A DNA stretch of 64,000 nucleotides from Radiobacillus kanasensis (GCF_021049245.1 NZ_CP088020.1:3292001-3356000); one strand, 5' to 3'; numbered from the stretch's first letter, positions 42,884 to 52,306 are shown. Numbers and translations: made by a program. Notes: generated by a model from the letters alone, not told the origin.

Positions 42884-43903
42884 TTACAATGGAATTGTGT
42901 TAACTAACCGTGAATAGTAGTCATAAATATTAATAATTTCTGCTTTACTTTTTTCAGGTAGTTGCTCCTTAGGAATTATAAAGGAGTCTATCTGTATTTG
43001 CTCTCCAAAAATGTTATAGATATTTCCTAAAGCCGATGAATAAAAAGAAGCGACTACATTAGGAATTTCCTTTTTTATCATTAAATAAAGTTCAATAGAG
43101 GCATCTGGTCTTAATATTTCAAATCCGAGTTTATCATATACTTTAATCCATTCTTCATTTTCTGCTCTATGTGGAACATACACTATTTTCTTAACTTCAG
43201 AGTAATGTTTTTTTATCTTACTTAAACAATCTATATAGACCTCAGCACTCTCTAAAATTCCTTTTTCAACTAATGGACTTCCTAAAAGCCAAACTTCCTG
43301 TAGTTTTTCCCTTTCTGAACTAATTGATTTCATATAAAGGTAATTATTTTTAGTAACCAGTAAGTTTTCACTACTTGGTAAATCGTAGACAGTGAAGAGA
43401 ACTAAATTATCCACATGTTTCTGAATGGGAACATTTCCAAGATAAACCATAGACTTAATTAGTTTTTTCAAACGATCCTTACTATCGCCATTCAAAAATT
43501 TTCGCCTTTCATTTTCAGATGTAAGCACTCTATGTATTCTCAACGAAACAGTACCATCATCTATTAACACAGTTTGTCTTGGATTAACTTTATTCACAAA
43601 ATCTCTCATCAAATCAGATCTATAGTCACCGATAAAAACTAAATCGGGATCTTTATATGTCTTATACTCTTTTTTGAGTTTTATCATTCTTGTGATCCAG
43701 CTAATTTTCCCATTACCGAACCCAATAATTTTTATCGAGTTCCAATCTGACCGATTAACCATTTTAACTATTTGTTTAACAGAATTTGGATTATCTCCAT
43801 TTAATACTAATAAATCGCACTCTGCACTTTCTAATTTATAATAGTATTTTGCTTCTAGAGAATTTAACAATTGTAGTGGAGATTCAATTATAAAAACATT
43901 CAT
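42884..43903 (-). CDS. Sialyltransferase-like enzyme (GT52/GT38-related), candidate nonulosonic acid transferase
   Basis: Protein of 339 residues starting MNVFIIESPLQLLNSLEA, a start common among GT52-type enzymes and polysialyltransferases. Bacterial sialyltransferases share a D/E-D/E-G motif, an HP motif and a Ser/Thr pair. Here I see LIDDGT (Asp115-Asp116-Gly117), YVPHRAE (His245-Arg246, so HR instead of HP) and FYSSALGN (Ser289-Ser290). It lies directly after the complete nonulosonic acid gene set. I infer that it moves legionaminic acid from CMP to the repeat unit. No signal peptide or membrane segment is visible, so it should act in the cytoplasm. Confidence 0.7.
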   Translation of the reverse strand: MNVFIIESPLQLLNSLEAKYYYKLESAECDLLVLNGDNPNSVKQIVKMVNRSDWNSIKIIGFGNGKISWITRMIKLKKEYKTYKDPDLVFIGDYRSDLMRDFVNKVNPRQTVLIDDGTVSLRIHRVLTSENERRKFLNGDSKDRLKKLIKSMVYLGNVPIQKHVDNLVLFTVYDLPSSENLLVTKNNYLYMKSISSEREKLQEVWLLGSPLVEKGILESAEVYIDCLSKIKKHYSEVKKIVYVPHRAENEEWIKVYDKLGFEILRPDASIELYLMIKKEIPNVVASFYSSALGNIYNIFGEQIQIDSFIIPKEQLPEKSKAEIINIYDYYSRLVNTIPL

Positions 43904-43938
43904 TATAAATTACTCCTTTATTAAAAAATAAAGTGTGA

Positions 43939-45087
43939 CTAGCACACTTTATTTTTTAGCACTGTATTTAGTGTATTAATCACTTTATCTTGTTGTTCTT
44001 CTGTCATGCTTGAACCAGATGGTAAACAAACTCCATTTTCAAATAAGAAATCAGAAACACTTATGTCGGAATGTTTATAATATTTAACTCCATCAAATAG
44101 GGGTTGCAAATGTAACGGTTTCCACACCGGTCTACCCTCGATGTTGTGTTTGTTTAATTCATCTAAAACAGTTTTTGAATCAGCAATTGCTTCTTTTGGA
44201 TTAATAACTAACGTCGTTAACCACCTTGTTGAAAAGTATCCCTCGGGCTCTGGCATAAACTCTACTCCAGGTAGATGGGATAAAGATCGACTGTATTTAT
44301 CAAAGATTTCTCTTCTTCTTGCGACTCTTTCATCTAACACTTCTAACTGAGCTCTACCAACTCCAGCTAAGATATTACTTAAACGATAATTATATCCGGT
44401 GGTGCTATGTTGATAGTGGGGTGCTTCGTCTCTTGCTTGTGTTGCTAAAAAACGAGCTTTGTTCATAAGCTCTTCATCGTCAGAAACTATCATACCACCT
44501 CCAGAAGTAGTGATGATTTTATTTCCGTTAAACGAAAAGATACTTATTTTACCAAACGAACCACTTCTTCTACCATTATATTTTGCACCAAGTGATTCAG
44601 CCGCATCTTCGATCATAGGTACATTATAAATGTCGCATAACTCCATAATCCGATCCATATCTGCACTTTGTCCGTATAAGTTTACAACAACTATGGCTTT
44701 TGGGAGTGAGTTATTAGCTTTCGCTTCTTCCAGAGCTCTTTCAAGTGCATTTGGAGACATATTCCACGTTTCAGGATTTGAATCTATAAATACGGGTGTT
44801 GCACCTGCATATAATATAGGATTAGCGCTTGCAACAAATGTCAAGCTTGAGCAAAAAACTATATCTCCCTGTTTAATACCTAATAGTTGTAACGCAAGGT
44901 GAATACCAGCCGTACCTGAACTCACAGCTGCAGCACTTTTAACTCCTACATATTCAGCAACTTGTTTCTCAAACGCATCTACGTTTGGACCTAATGGTGC
45001 AATCCAGTTCGTTTCAAAAGCGTGATTAATATACTTTTGTTCATTTCCACTCATATGTGGGGGAGATAATAATATTCTTTCTGTCAT
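43939..45087 (-). CDS. UDP-4-keto-6-deoxy-GlcNAc aminotransferase (LegC/EpsN/PglE-like)
   Basis: PLP-dependent DegT-family aminotransferase of 382 residues. From memory it is strikingly like B. subtilis EpsN: LLSPPHMSGNEQKYI, NWIAPLGPNVDAFE, VSSGTAGIHLAL, IEDAAESLGA, then SFNGNKIITTSGGGM with the PLP-binding Lys, and LPSGSSMTEEQQ near the end. EpsN/PglE aminate the 4-keto sugar to UDP-4-amino-4,6-dideoxy-GlcNAc. Here this is step two of legionaminic acid synthesis, between the 4,6-dehydratase and the adjacent acetyltransferase. Only one base separates it from the acetyltransferase gene. Confidence 0.9.
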   Translation of the reverse strand: MTERILLSPPHMSGNEQKYINHAFETNWIAPLGPNVDAFEKQVAEYVGVKSAAAVSSGTAGIHLALQLLGIKQGDIVFCSSLTFVASANPILYAGATPVFIDSNPETWNMSPNALERALEEAKANNSLPKAIVVVNLYGQSADMDRIMELCDIYNVPMIEDAAESLGAKYNGRRSGSFGKISIFSFNGNKIITTSGGGMIVSDDEELMNKARFLATQARDEAPHYQHSTTGYNYRLSNILAGVGRAQLEVLDERVARRREIFDKYSRSLSHLPGVEFMPEPEGYFSTRWLTTLVINPKEAIADSKTVLDELNKHNIEGRPVWKPLHLQPLFDGVKYYKHSDISVSDFLFENGVCLPSGSSMTEEQQDKVINTLNTVLKNKVC

Positions 45088-45088
45088 C

Positions 45089-45715
45089 TTAAATCAGCCT
45101 CTTTTTAATTATTTTAACAGGAACACCGACTGCTACCACATGGTCATCGATATTTCTTATAACTACAGAACCTCCACCTACTACTGTTCTTTCACCAATC
45201 ACAATGCCTTGGATGACATTACTTCCAATACCAATGTGTGTTCCCATCCTGATTTTCACATTCCCCGCAAGATGAACACCCGGGGAAATATGTACATAAT
45301 CTCCAATATCACAATCATGATCTACTGTAGAACCCGTATTTAAAATCGCATGATTTCCTATTTTAGAAGAATGATTTACAACTACACTCGGCATAATTAC
45401 GGTCCCAACTCCTACTTGAACATTAGAACCTAATTGTGCAGATGGATGGATGGCTTCCCCAAAACTTATATTAAATGGATATAAGTTTTTAAGTATTTTT
45501 TCGCGTAACTCATTATTGCCAATTGTAATTAAGTATTTGGCTGAAGGATGTGCCTTATTTATCCTGTCCATATCTTCAATTTTACCTAATATAGGATAAT
45601 TCAAAAAGGAATCCTCAGCGTTATCATCAACAAATCCAATTATAGATTTGTTTTGTGCAATCAATATATCTACCACTACTTTTGAATGTCCACCCGCACC
45701 AATCAGAATATACAC
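45089..45715 (-). CDS. NeuD/LegH/EpsM-family sugar O/N-acetyltransferase
   Basis: Acetyltransferase of 208 residues. N-terminal Rossmann-like IGAGGHSKVVVDIL binds the nucleotide sugar; the C-terminal half is a left-handed beta-helix with hexads such as LGSNVQVG, IGNHAILN, IGDYVHISPG and IGERTVVGGGSVV. DHDCDIGDYVHI holds the catalytic His of the PglD family. Adjacent to an EpsN-like aminotransferase it most likely N-acetylates the 4-amino group to give UDP-diacetylbacillosamine (step three). A NeuD-type O-acetyltransferase role is the alternative. Confidence 0.86.
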   Translation of the reverse strand: MYILIGAGGHSKVVVDILIAQNKSIIGFVDDNAEDSFLNYPILGKIEDMDRINKAHPSAKYLITIGNNELREKILKNLYPFNISFGEAIHPSAQLGSNVQVGVGTVIMPSVVVNHSSKIGNHAILNTGSTVDHDCDIGDYVHISPGVHLAGNVKIRMGTHIGIGSNVIQGIVIGERTVVGGGSVVIRNIDDHVVAVGVPVKIIKKRLI

Positions 45716-45726
45716 TTTTAAAACCC

Positions 45727-46893
45727 CTAATAAGTAATTACTTTTTTTATCAATCTGTCTGAATAACTAGTTTCTAAAAGCACCTGCACAATTTTTTCAC
45801 TGGCTGTACCGTTACCATAAATATTAGAAACTTCGAGAAGCTCTTCCCGAAATTCTGATGATAGGGCCTTTTCCATTCCACTTTTAATATCCGATTTATT
45901 TAGTGAAACGTCTATTACATTCTGTGGCTTCTCCCTACCATTTTGTCTATCCCCAATATTCACCACAGGGATATGAAACGAAGCTGCTTCAATTATTCCA
46001 GATGAGGAATTGCCGACAAGGGCCAAAGAGTTCTTTAATACCGTTAAATATTCTAAAGGGCTAAAGTTTGTCACAATTGTAAATTTATCATTTTCCCTAA
46101 AACTGTTATTATATTGTTCTATAATTTTATCTGTGCCTGCATCCGAATTAGGCAAAATAATGATTACATTTTTATTTGATTCCTTCAACACTTCTATACA
46201 TGTGTGAATTTGACTTTCAATGTTGTTGAACTCGGTAGATACAGGATGGAACACAAAAAGGATATATCCTTCATCTGAATTGAAATTTATCTGATATTGA
46301 TGGAATACATTGTTAATATCAGGCAATTTGGTTTTTAGGATTGTATCAATTCTAGGTGCTCCTACTTCATGAATTCTCCATGCATCCTCGCCTAATTTAT
46401 GAATACGCTCTGCACTCTTTTGTGTGGAAGCGAAATGAATATGAGAAAGCTTAGTAATAGAGTGTCTAACTGATTCATCAATAGAACCAGAAACTTCACC
46501 TCCATGAAGATGACAAATAGGTATATTTAAATGTGAAGCTGCAATTGCAGCAGCCAACATTTCTCCTCTATCACCTAGCACCAATATTATATCAGGTGTA
46601 GATTGTTCAAAAGCCTGTGTCATCCCCATTATTGCCAAAGCAATTGATCTAGCCATATTTCCACCGGTCGCACCTTGTATTAAGTTATCTACTTTGGCCA
46701 TAATTTTAAATCCATCTTTCTCAATTTCTTTATATGTACTACCATAAGTAGGAGAAAGATGCATTCCCGTTACCAATAGTTCCAGATCTAAATTATCAGA
46801 TGCTCCGATTTCCTTAAGAACCGGAAGGTATATTCCATAATCCGCTCTTGTACCTGTTACTACGCATATTTTCTTTCGGACTTTGTTCTTCAT
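45727..46893 (-). CDS. neuC: NeuC/LegG-type hydrolysing UDP-sugar 2-epimerase
   Basis: Enzyme of 388 residues with the GT-B-like UDP-GlcNAc 2-epimerase fold. Seen: VTGTRADYGIYLPVL, GMHLSPTYG, VLGDRGEMLAAAIA, HLHGGEVSGSIDESVRH and GNSSSGIIEA near the end. The TGTRADYG and HGGE(V/R)xGxxDExxRH sequences mark the hydrolysing branch (NeuC, LegG), which releases free ManNAc-type sugar and UDP. The presence of LegG rather than the unrelated PseG hydrolase favours legionaminic over pseudaminic acid. ATGA overlap with the upstream synthase gene (46890-46893). Confidence 0.91.
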   Translation of the reverse strand: MKNKVRKKICVVTGTRADYGIYLPVLKEIGASDNLDLELLVTGMHLSPTYGSTYKEIEKDGFKIMAKVDNLIQGATGGNMARSIALAIMGMTQAFEQSTPDIILVLGDRGEMLAAAIAASHLNIPICHLHGGEVSGSIDESVRHSITKLSHIHFASTQKSAERIHKLGEDAWRIHEVGAPRIDTILKTKLPDINNVFHQYQINFNSDEGYILFVFHPVSTEFNNIESQIHTCIEVLKESNKNVIIILPNSDAGTDKIIEQYNNSFRENDKFTIVTNFSPLEYLTVLKNSLALVGNSSSGIIEAASFHIPVVNIGDRQNGREKPQNVIDVSLNKSDIKSGMEKALSSEFREELLEVSNIYGNGTASEKIVQVLLETSYSDRLIKKVITY

Positions 46894-47924
46894 AGTACGT
46901 CATCCCATTCAATGACATTATCTTCGTTCACATGATTTTTAACAGCTTTCCCTAACAACTTTTCATAATGTTTAGGCTCTATTCCATTACCTGGCCTTTT
47001 TATCCCTAAATTTCCCTCTGTTAAAATGGTCCCTCGTTGCAGTTCTGTTAAAGCTACCAAGCTCTTCCTTGCAACGTTCTTCGTATCTACTTCAGAAGGT
47101 GTACATCTTTTTATGCCGTCTCCCATACTTTTCTCTACTCTTCTAATTGCAGTCACTAGATTAGATAATTCTGAAGGTATTATAGAAGCAGCATGATCTG
47201 GTCCGGGTAATTTCCTGTCCAAGGTAAAATGTTTCTCAATTATTTTGGCACCTAAAGCGACAGAACTGATTGTAATTTCATCACCTTCTGTGTGATCGGA
47301 GTAACCAACAATTTTGCCAAATGCTTTTGCCATTGTTTCCATTGCTTTTAGGTTTACTTCTTCTACTGGTGCAGGATAATTAGACGTACAGTGCAATAAA
47401 GCAAACTCACTGTGTTCTAATACATGAACCGCTTCCTCTATTTCTCCAAGGTTTGCCATACCAGTGGAAAGTAGTATTGGTACATTAAATTTAGCAATCT
47501 TTTTCAGTAAGGGTAAATTAGTCAGATCACCAGAACCAATTTTAAATGCATGAACTCCAATTTCCTTTAAAAAGTCAGCACTCTCTTCGTCAAATGGAGT
47601 AGATAAGAACTCAATATCTTGTTCATCACAATATTTTTTCAAGTATTTAAATTCCTCATGCGAAAACTCTAATTTTTTCAGCATCTCTAGCTGTGTTTCA
47701 ACTTCATCTGTGTTAACAGTCTGATACTTTGCTTTCTTAGCAGACTTTGAAACAAGCTTTTCACTTTTAAACGTTTGAAATTTTACTGCGTCTGCTCCAG
47801 ATTGTTTTGCGACTTCAATTAGTTTCTCAGCCATCTCAAGACTTCCATTGTGATTAACTCCTACTTCTGCAATAATATACGTTGGAGAATCATAACTAAT
47901 TATTTTGCTTCCAATTCTAAACAT
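46890..47924 (-). CDS. neuB: NeuB/LegI-type nonulosonic acid synthase
   Basis: Condenses phosphoenolpyruvate with a ManNAc-type sugar to form a nine-carbon acid. Protein of 344 residues: TIM-barrel part with IIAEVGVNHNGSLEMA, AVKFQTFKSEKLVS, STPFDEESADFL, LSTGMANLGEIEEA and HCTSNYPAP; C-terminal SAF (antifreeze-like) domain with ARKSLVAL and NLGIKRPGNGI. I use the ATG at 47924 (GGGGGA eight bases upstream); a GTG one codon earlier is possible. It overlaps the cytidylyltransferase gene by eight bases. In this operon the sugar is inferred to be 2,4-diacetamido-2,4,6-trideoxymannose. Confidence 0.93.
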   Translation of the reverse strand: MFRIGSKIISYDSPTYIIAEVGVNHNGSLEMAEKLIEVAKQSGADAVKFQTFKSEKLVSKSAKKAKYQTVNTDEVETQLEMLKKLEFSHEEFKYLKKYCDEQDIEFLSTPFDEESADFLKEIGVHAFKIGSGDLTNLPLLKKIAKFNVPILLSTGMANLGEIEEAVHVLEHSEFALLHCTSNYPAPVEEVNLKAMETMAKAFGKIVGYSDHTEGDEITISSVALGAKIIEKHFTLDRKLPGPDHAASIIPSELSNLVTAIRRVEKSMGDGIKRCTPSEVDTKNVARKSLVALTELQRGTILTEGNLGIKRPGNGIEPKHYEKLLGKAVKNHVNEDNVIEWDDVL

Positions 47925-48624
47925 CACTATATTCCCCCGTTATTTTTTTCATAAGAGCATCTGCAAAGAGAAAGTCCAATTCATCATCAATATCAACAGA
48001 TGTTAATTTATCCATGAAGTAAGAATAAACTTCTTTATCATAAATCTTATTATCTTTCATAATCATATCTCTTGTTGATATGTAAATAGCGCCATTAAGC
48101 TGATACAGCTTTTCAAAATCTTGCCTCCTAGTTACTTCTGTTGGAGTATCCAAAAAATCAACTAGTCTACCCTCATTAATTCTTTTTATAATATTCGGGT
48201 GGGTTTGAACTTCTGTGACACTTACGACGGGCTTTCTACCAAGATCAAGGTACTTTTGAATTGCTTCATCAATCTGCTTATTATTTCTTAATGGTGAAGT
48301 TGGTTGAAGAAGTACAACATTACTAACTTCGGCTTCATACCTGTTTTCAACATAAGAAACGGCATGAGATAAGACATCAATTGACTTCGCTGTGTCATTC
48401 GATAAATGAACTGGCCTAATGAACGGAACTTCTGCACCATATACCTTAGAGATATCCGCTATTTCTTTATCATCTGTAGATACAAACACTTTATCGATAA
48501 GTTTAGATTGTAATGCACTTTTTATTGTATATGCAATTAATGGGTAACCGTTTATTTCAAGTACATTCTTTCTCTTTAGCCCTTTGGATCCGCCTCTTGC
48601 TGGGATAATAGCAATTGTTTTCAT
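47917..48624 (-). CDS. neuA: NeuA/LegF-type CMP-nonulosonic acid cytidylyltransferase
   Basis: Activates the nine-carbon acid with CTP to the CMP donor. Protein of 235 residues: AIIPARGGSKGLKRKN at the N terminus (nucleotide-binding loop), VSTDDKEIADI, LLQPTSPLR and the late DIDDELDF with the metal-binding Asp residues, as in CMP-sialate and CMP-legionaminate synthetases. No extra C-terminal domain is present. It overlaps the synthase gene and lies 13 bases after the dehydratase gene. Confidence 0.92.
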   Translation of the reverse strand: MKTIAIIPARGGSKGLKRKNVLEINGYPLIAYTIKSALQSKLIDKVFVSTDDKEIADISKVYGAEVPFIRPVHLSNDTAKSIDVLSHAVSYVENRYEAEVSNVVLLQPTSPLRNNKQIDEAIQKYLDLGRKPVVSVTEVQTHPNIIKRINEGRLVDFLDTPTEVTRRQDFEKLYQLNGAIYISTRDMIMKDNKIYDKEVYSYFMDKLTSVDIDDELDFLFADALMKKITGEYSDV

Positions 48625-48637
48625 GTAATAAAACTCC

Positions 48638-49651
48638 TTAATTAAAAAGAAGACCAGAATTCTCTAGTAGTTTAAAAATTTCTTGTTTAGTTAATGGCTT
48701 TTCATCTTTAGAAGAGTATGCATTTCTTTCAGCTTTCTTAAATCCTTTTGGAATACTATGTTGAGTATTGTCAGATAAGTGTGAAAAGATAGCGTACATT
48801 TTATCATTATCATAAGCACGTTCAGACTCTTCGATTGTCATTAGCTCTTCGTAGATTTTTTCACCAGGTCTAATTCCTGTTTCAACAATAGAGCTACTTG
48901 ATTTGCTTTTCCGTTTATTATTAAAATCTTCAAGTAAAGTCTCAGCTAACTCGGTAATATATAACACTGGCATTTTTAACACATATATCTCTCCACCAGA
49001 TGAAAGTTCGGCGGCTTTTAAGACTAATTTAGATGCCTGTGGTATCGACATCATAAATCTGGTCATTCTCTTATCTGTAAGTGTTACGTCTCTACCTTCC
49101 TCAATTTGCCTTTTGAAGAGTGGTATAACAGATCCTCTAGAGCCCATTACGTTACCAAAACGCACACAAGAAAAAACTGTCTTTGCATTTCCTTTGTAAT
49201 GCTCTGCAGCGGATATTAGTCTTTCTGATAATAACTTGGTAGCTCCCATGGTATTTGTTGGATTCACAACTTTGTCCGTACTTATTGCAACCACTTTTTC
49301 TACATTATTATTAATTGCTGCCTCTATTACATTTTGAACACCAATGACATTTGTTTTTACAGCTTCAAAGGGGTTATATTCGCTTGACGGAACATGCTTT
49401 AGTGCAGCTGCATGAAAAATAATATCCACATCTTTTGTTGCATAATTAATTCTTTCTTTATCCCTAATATCACCGACTAAGAATCGAACATTTTTATATT
49501 CACTTAACTCTTGCTGAAATTCAAAATGCTTAGATTCATCCCTGCTAAATATTCTTATTACTTTTGGATTATGATTCAATAACTGTCTAACAATTTCACT
49601 TCCAATGGAACCTGTACCACCAGTTACCAAAATAGTCTTGTCTTTAAACAT
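48638..49651 (-). CDS. UDP-GlcNAc 4,6-dehydratase (soluble PglF/FlaA1-type SDR)
   Basis: NAD(P)-dependent extended SDR of 337 residues: ILVTGGTGSIGSEIVRQLL, VGDIRDKERI, HAAALKHVP, STDKVVNPTNTMGATK and VRFGNVMGSRGSVIP. STDKxVNPTNxMGATK is closer to the C5-retaining PglF/WbpM/LegB-like enzymes than to the inverting PseB pattern STDKACNPVNLYGATK. I therefore infer step one of the legionaminic acid route. Soluble form, without the membrane part of PglF. Start is the ATG at 49651, five bases after GAGGTGG; the GTG at 49660 lies within that site. Confidence 0.88.
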   Translation of the reverse strand: MFKDKTILVTGGTGSIGSEIVRQLLNHNPKVIRIFSRDESKHFEFQQELSEYKNVRFLVGDIRDKERINYATKDVDIIFHAAALKHVPSSEYNPFEAVKTNVIGVQNVIEAAINNNVEKVVAISTDKVVNPTNTMGATKLLSERLISAAEHYKGNAKTVFSCVRFGNVMGSRGSVIPLFKRQIEEGRDVTLTDKRMTRFMMSIPQASKLVLKAAELSSGGEIYVLKMPVLYITELAETLLEDFNNKRKSKSSSSIVETGIRPGEKIYEELMTIEESERAYDNDKMYAIFSHLSDNTQHSIPKGFKKAERNAYSSKDEKPLTKQEIFKLLENSGLLFN

Positions 49652-49668
49652 AAAAACCACCTCATCCG

Positions 49669-50859
49669 CTATTTATTTTTGTCTACTTTAAATCCTTTTA
49701 AAGAACTGAAGTTGGAGACCACGAAACCATGGATATTTTTAATGTTCTCCAATGATAAAATGATAGCTATATTTAGAAACACAGCGATAATTCGGCAAAA
49801 TGCCGGGAAGTCTAGGCTTCCCATTCCTAAAATATAAATAGACGCAGTAAATCCCCATAGAATAAAAAGTCTATTTGAAAATAACACATCAATATATTTT
49901 GAAAGCCAGAAGAAAATAGAAATAATAAATATCATGATTATCGTACCGAGTAAATATCCATACATAATCATAAAATCACCAACAAAAAAACTTGGTCCAC
50001 TGCCACCTGAATAGCCATACATGTATTCGAAAACTTGGGTGTTTATTTTATTGAAGTCAAACGGAAATTCATTGTGCATCATATCAAATCTCACTACTAA
50101 AGCAGCACCTTGTGTAGCAAAAAAACGTCTTATTCCTGAAGCAACCGCACTACCTGTTATAAATAGGTAAGCTGAAAAAGCAATAACTACCATAATCAAA
50201 AGCTTATAATTAATTTTCAATTTAAATATAAATATCCACACAAAAATATAAAAGTAAACTAAAACACCTTTATTTCCTCCTAGTATTAGTAAACCACTTA
50301 AAATAACAAAACCTACTACCTTTAAAAGATTCGAATTAATTCGCTCATAGTAGTACAAAAAGTAACTAGGTAAGACAAAGAAAATAAAAGTCGATACAGT
50401 AAAGTAAAGTGGGATAGCACCTGACATATCAGGTCGTTCAATTCTAACTCCGTTCACAAGTAAGCTATATAATGGAAAACGGTCAATAAATATTAATATA
50501 TATCCTAATATACCTAGGGTCATATAGGTTATATATAAATGAACTAGGTTGTTTGGTTCGTTTGTTAATTTTATATTCCCACCAACGACCATCATGTTTT
50601 TGAAAATAAGAAACATACTTAACAATAAAAATAGTATGGTTGAGTAAATGATATATTGTAAATAGGAATGTTCAGCAAACACCCTATAAGCTGTCCCACT
50701 AAAAACTGTGTAATAAACAGCAGGAGTATAAAATATTATAGTTGTAATAATAAAGAAAACAGAAAGAGAACGTTTTTGTTCTCCATAATATAGAATTGTT
50801 AAAACAAAAAATGTAAAAGAAATTGTTAGAATGAAAAATAAAGCAAACTCAGATAGCAT
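49669..50859 (-). CDS. Wzy-like polysaccharide polymerase of locus 2
   Basis: Integral membrane protein of about 396 residues with roughly 10-12 hydrophobic segments, a large central loop (FDFNKINTQVFEYMYGYSGG) and low sequence conservation, as expected for O-antigen/EPS polymerases. The call rests on topology and on its place between the flippase and the nonulosonic acid genes. I start at the ATG at 50859, seven bases after AAGGAG and one base after the flippase stop; a longer start 19 codons upstream overlaps the flippase gene. Confidence 0.75.
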   Translation of the reverse strand: MLSEFALFFILTISFTFFVLTILYYGEQKRSLSVFFIITTIIFYTPAVYYTVFSGTAYRVFAEHSYLQYIIYSTILFLLLSMFLIFKNMMVVGGNIKLTNEPNNLVHLYITYMTLGILGYILIFIDRFPLYSLLVNGVRIERPDMSGAIPLYFTVSTFIFFVLPSYFLYYYERINSNLLKVVGFVILSGLLILGGNKGVLVYFYIFVWIFIFKLKINYKLLIMVVIAFSAYLFITGSAVASGIRRFFATQGAALVVRFDMMHNEFPFDFNKINTQVFEYMYGYSGGSGPSFFVGDFMIMYGYLLGTIIMIFIISIFFWLSKYIDVLFSNRLFILWGFTASIYILGMGSLDFPAFCRIIAVFLNIAIILSLENIKNIHGFVVSNFSSLKGFKVDKNK

Positions 50860-50860
50860 T

Positions 50861-52159
50861 TTATTTCTCCTTAATTGTTTTATTAGTTTTAGGGGCAAAT
50901 TTCTCTGCTTTAGCAAAAGTAAACCATGGCATATAGTAGACTTTAGATGAAAGTACCCACATTGACAAAAATGCTACTAGAAAAGATATTGCCGTTGATT
51001 GAGATGCTCCAATTGGGCCATTGAATTTAATTAAAAAGTAATTAAGAATAAGGTTAATCGGAACAGCAATTAACATAACATTAAAATTCAAATGAGTTTT
51101 TTGAGCAAAGTGGACATAATTCGTCATCATTTTATACATTCCATTGAAAGCATACCCTAATGAAATCCAGAAAACAAATATGCTAGCACTAATAAATTCC
51201 GGACTTACATAGAAAGAGATTATAAAAGGAGAACATATTCCAAGTATTACAGCTCCCACAAAAACGATTATAAAATAATAGTAAGTAAATTTGACAATTT
51301 TAGCTTTTTCTCTGATTTGATCCAATTTTAGTTTATCAAATAACCATGGAACCCATGCTTTATTAAAAGCAGTAATTATAATCATTAAAATCATAGATAT
51401 TTGATATCCTACAGTATATATACCAACAGCTTCTAATCCAACCATGTTTTTAATAAAAATTCTATCGGACATATTCATTAACGCCATCCCTAGAGAAACC
51501 GGTATGAGTGGAACCCCGAACTTCAATGCATGGATAAAATAGTCCCTAGAAACTTTTCTCTTAATAAAGCCTCCATTCCCTATTATGAACAAACCAATGA
51601 TACCATATGTAATATAGGAGGTGCTTAACCCAATTACAGCTCCGTGCCATCCCAAATCAAAAAACACAACCAAGATAATAGAAAGTCCACCATTTAAAAT
51701 GGACTGGGTAATTAGAAAAATCCCAAATTTAACTGCTTTTAGCTGAACTTGGAATAAAACTAGTACGACCTGGAAGATAAATTGACTTAAACATACTAAT
51801 ATCGATAGTTGGACCCATACCCACTGTAAATCGGTAAGGAAATATATCGTATTATGAAAAAGAGCAATAAGAACACTAGTTATCCCACCACTTAACAATA
51901 GAATAGTTAATGATGTTGTTACATAAGTAGGGAAATCAATAGAATCCTTTTCATAATACTGCCTTGTTATTGCTCCATGAATGCTCAATCCTACAATTGG
52001 TCCAAAAACTAAAAGAACCATCTGAAACATAGAAAAAAGACCATATTCAGATGTTGACATATTTCTTGTGAAGATTGGTATTAATAGGAACGGGACCGCT
52101 GCATTTAGAATGCTAGAAAAAACATATATGCCTGCTGATTTAAATAACCTTTTGAACAT
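50861..52159 (-). CDS. Wzx-like polysaccharide flippase (MOP family)
   Basis: Membrane protein of 432 residues with about 12 hydrophobic segments. The N-terminal LFKSAGIYVFSSILNAAVPFL and PIFTRNMSTSEYGLF are typical of PST/Wzx exporters. It is the first gene of a 13-gene unit reaching 37.3 kb and would flip the completed repeat unit for the polymerase encoded next. AAGGTGA precedes the ATG. It differs in subfamily from the MurJ-like flippase of operon 1, which suggests separate polymers. Confidence 0.86.
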   Translation of the reverse strand: MFKRLFKSAGIYVFSSILNAAVPFLLIPIFTRNMSTSEYGLFSMFQMVLLVFGPIVGLSIHGAITRQYYEKDSIDFPTYVTTSLTILLLSGGITSVLIALFHNTIYFLTDLQWVWVQLSILVCLSQFIFQVVLVLFQVQLKAVKFGIFLITQSILNGGLSIILVVFFDLGWHGAVIGLSTSYITYGIIGLFIIGNGGFIKRKVSRDYFIHALKFGVPLIPVSLGMALMNMSDRIFIKNMVGLEAVGIYTVGYQISMILMIIITAFNKAWVPWLFDKLKLDQIREKAKIVKFTYYYFIIVFVGAVILGICSPFIISFYVSPEFISASIFVFWISLGYAFNGMYKMMTNYVHFAQKTHLNFNVMLIAVPINLILNYFLIKFNGPIGASQSTAISFLVAFLSMWVLSSKVYYMPWFTFAKAEKFAPKTNKTIKEK

Positions 52160-52306
52160 CGTTTATCACCTTATCTAATGTTGTTTTAACGATCCCTTAA
52201 TAAAAAGTTGTTATAAAAACACTTGTACGTTATCATATCAATGTCAGTTTTAAACAAAGCTATATTATAAAAATCAATTACAAATTCATTTTAAAGGAGT
52301 ATATAC

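Noticed and set aside
45727..49651. Pseudaminic acid or plain sialic acid pathway
   Set aside because: No PseG- or PseH-like gene is present, the dehydratase motif is of the retaining type, and an EpsN-like aminotransferase is present; a plain Neu5Ac route would not need the dehydratase and aminotransferase. Legionaminic acid fits best, though not proven.
52200..52250. Promoter for the 13-gene unit or the divergent GT2 gene
   Set aside because: TTGATA- and TATAAC-like hexamers exist, but no pair has acceptable spacing.
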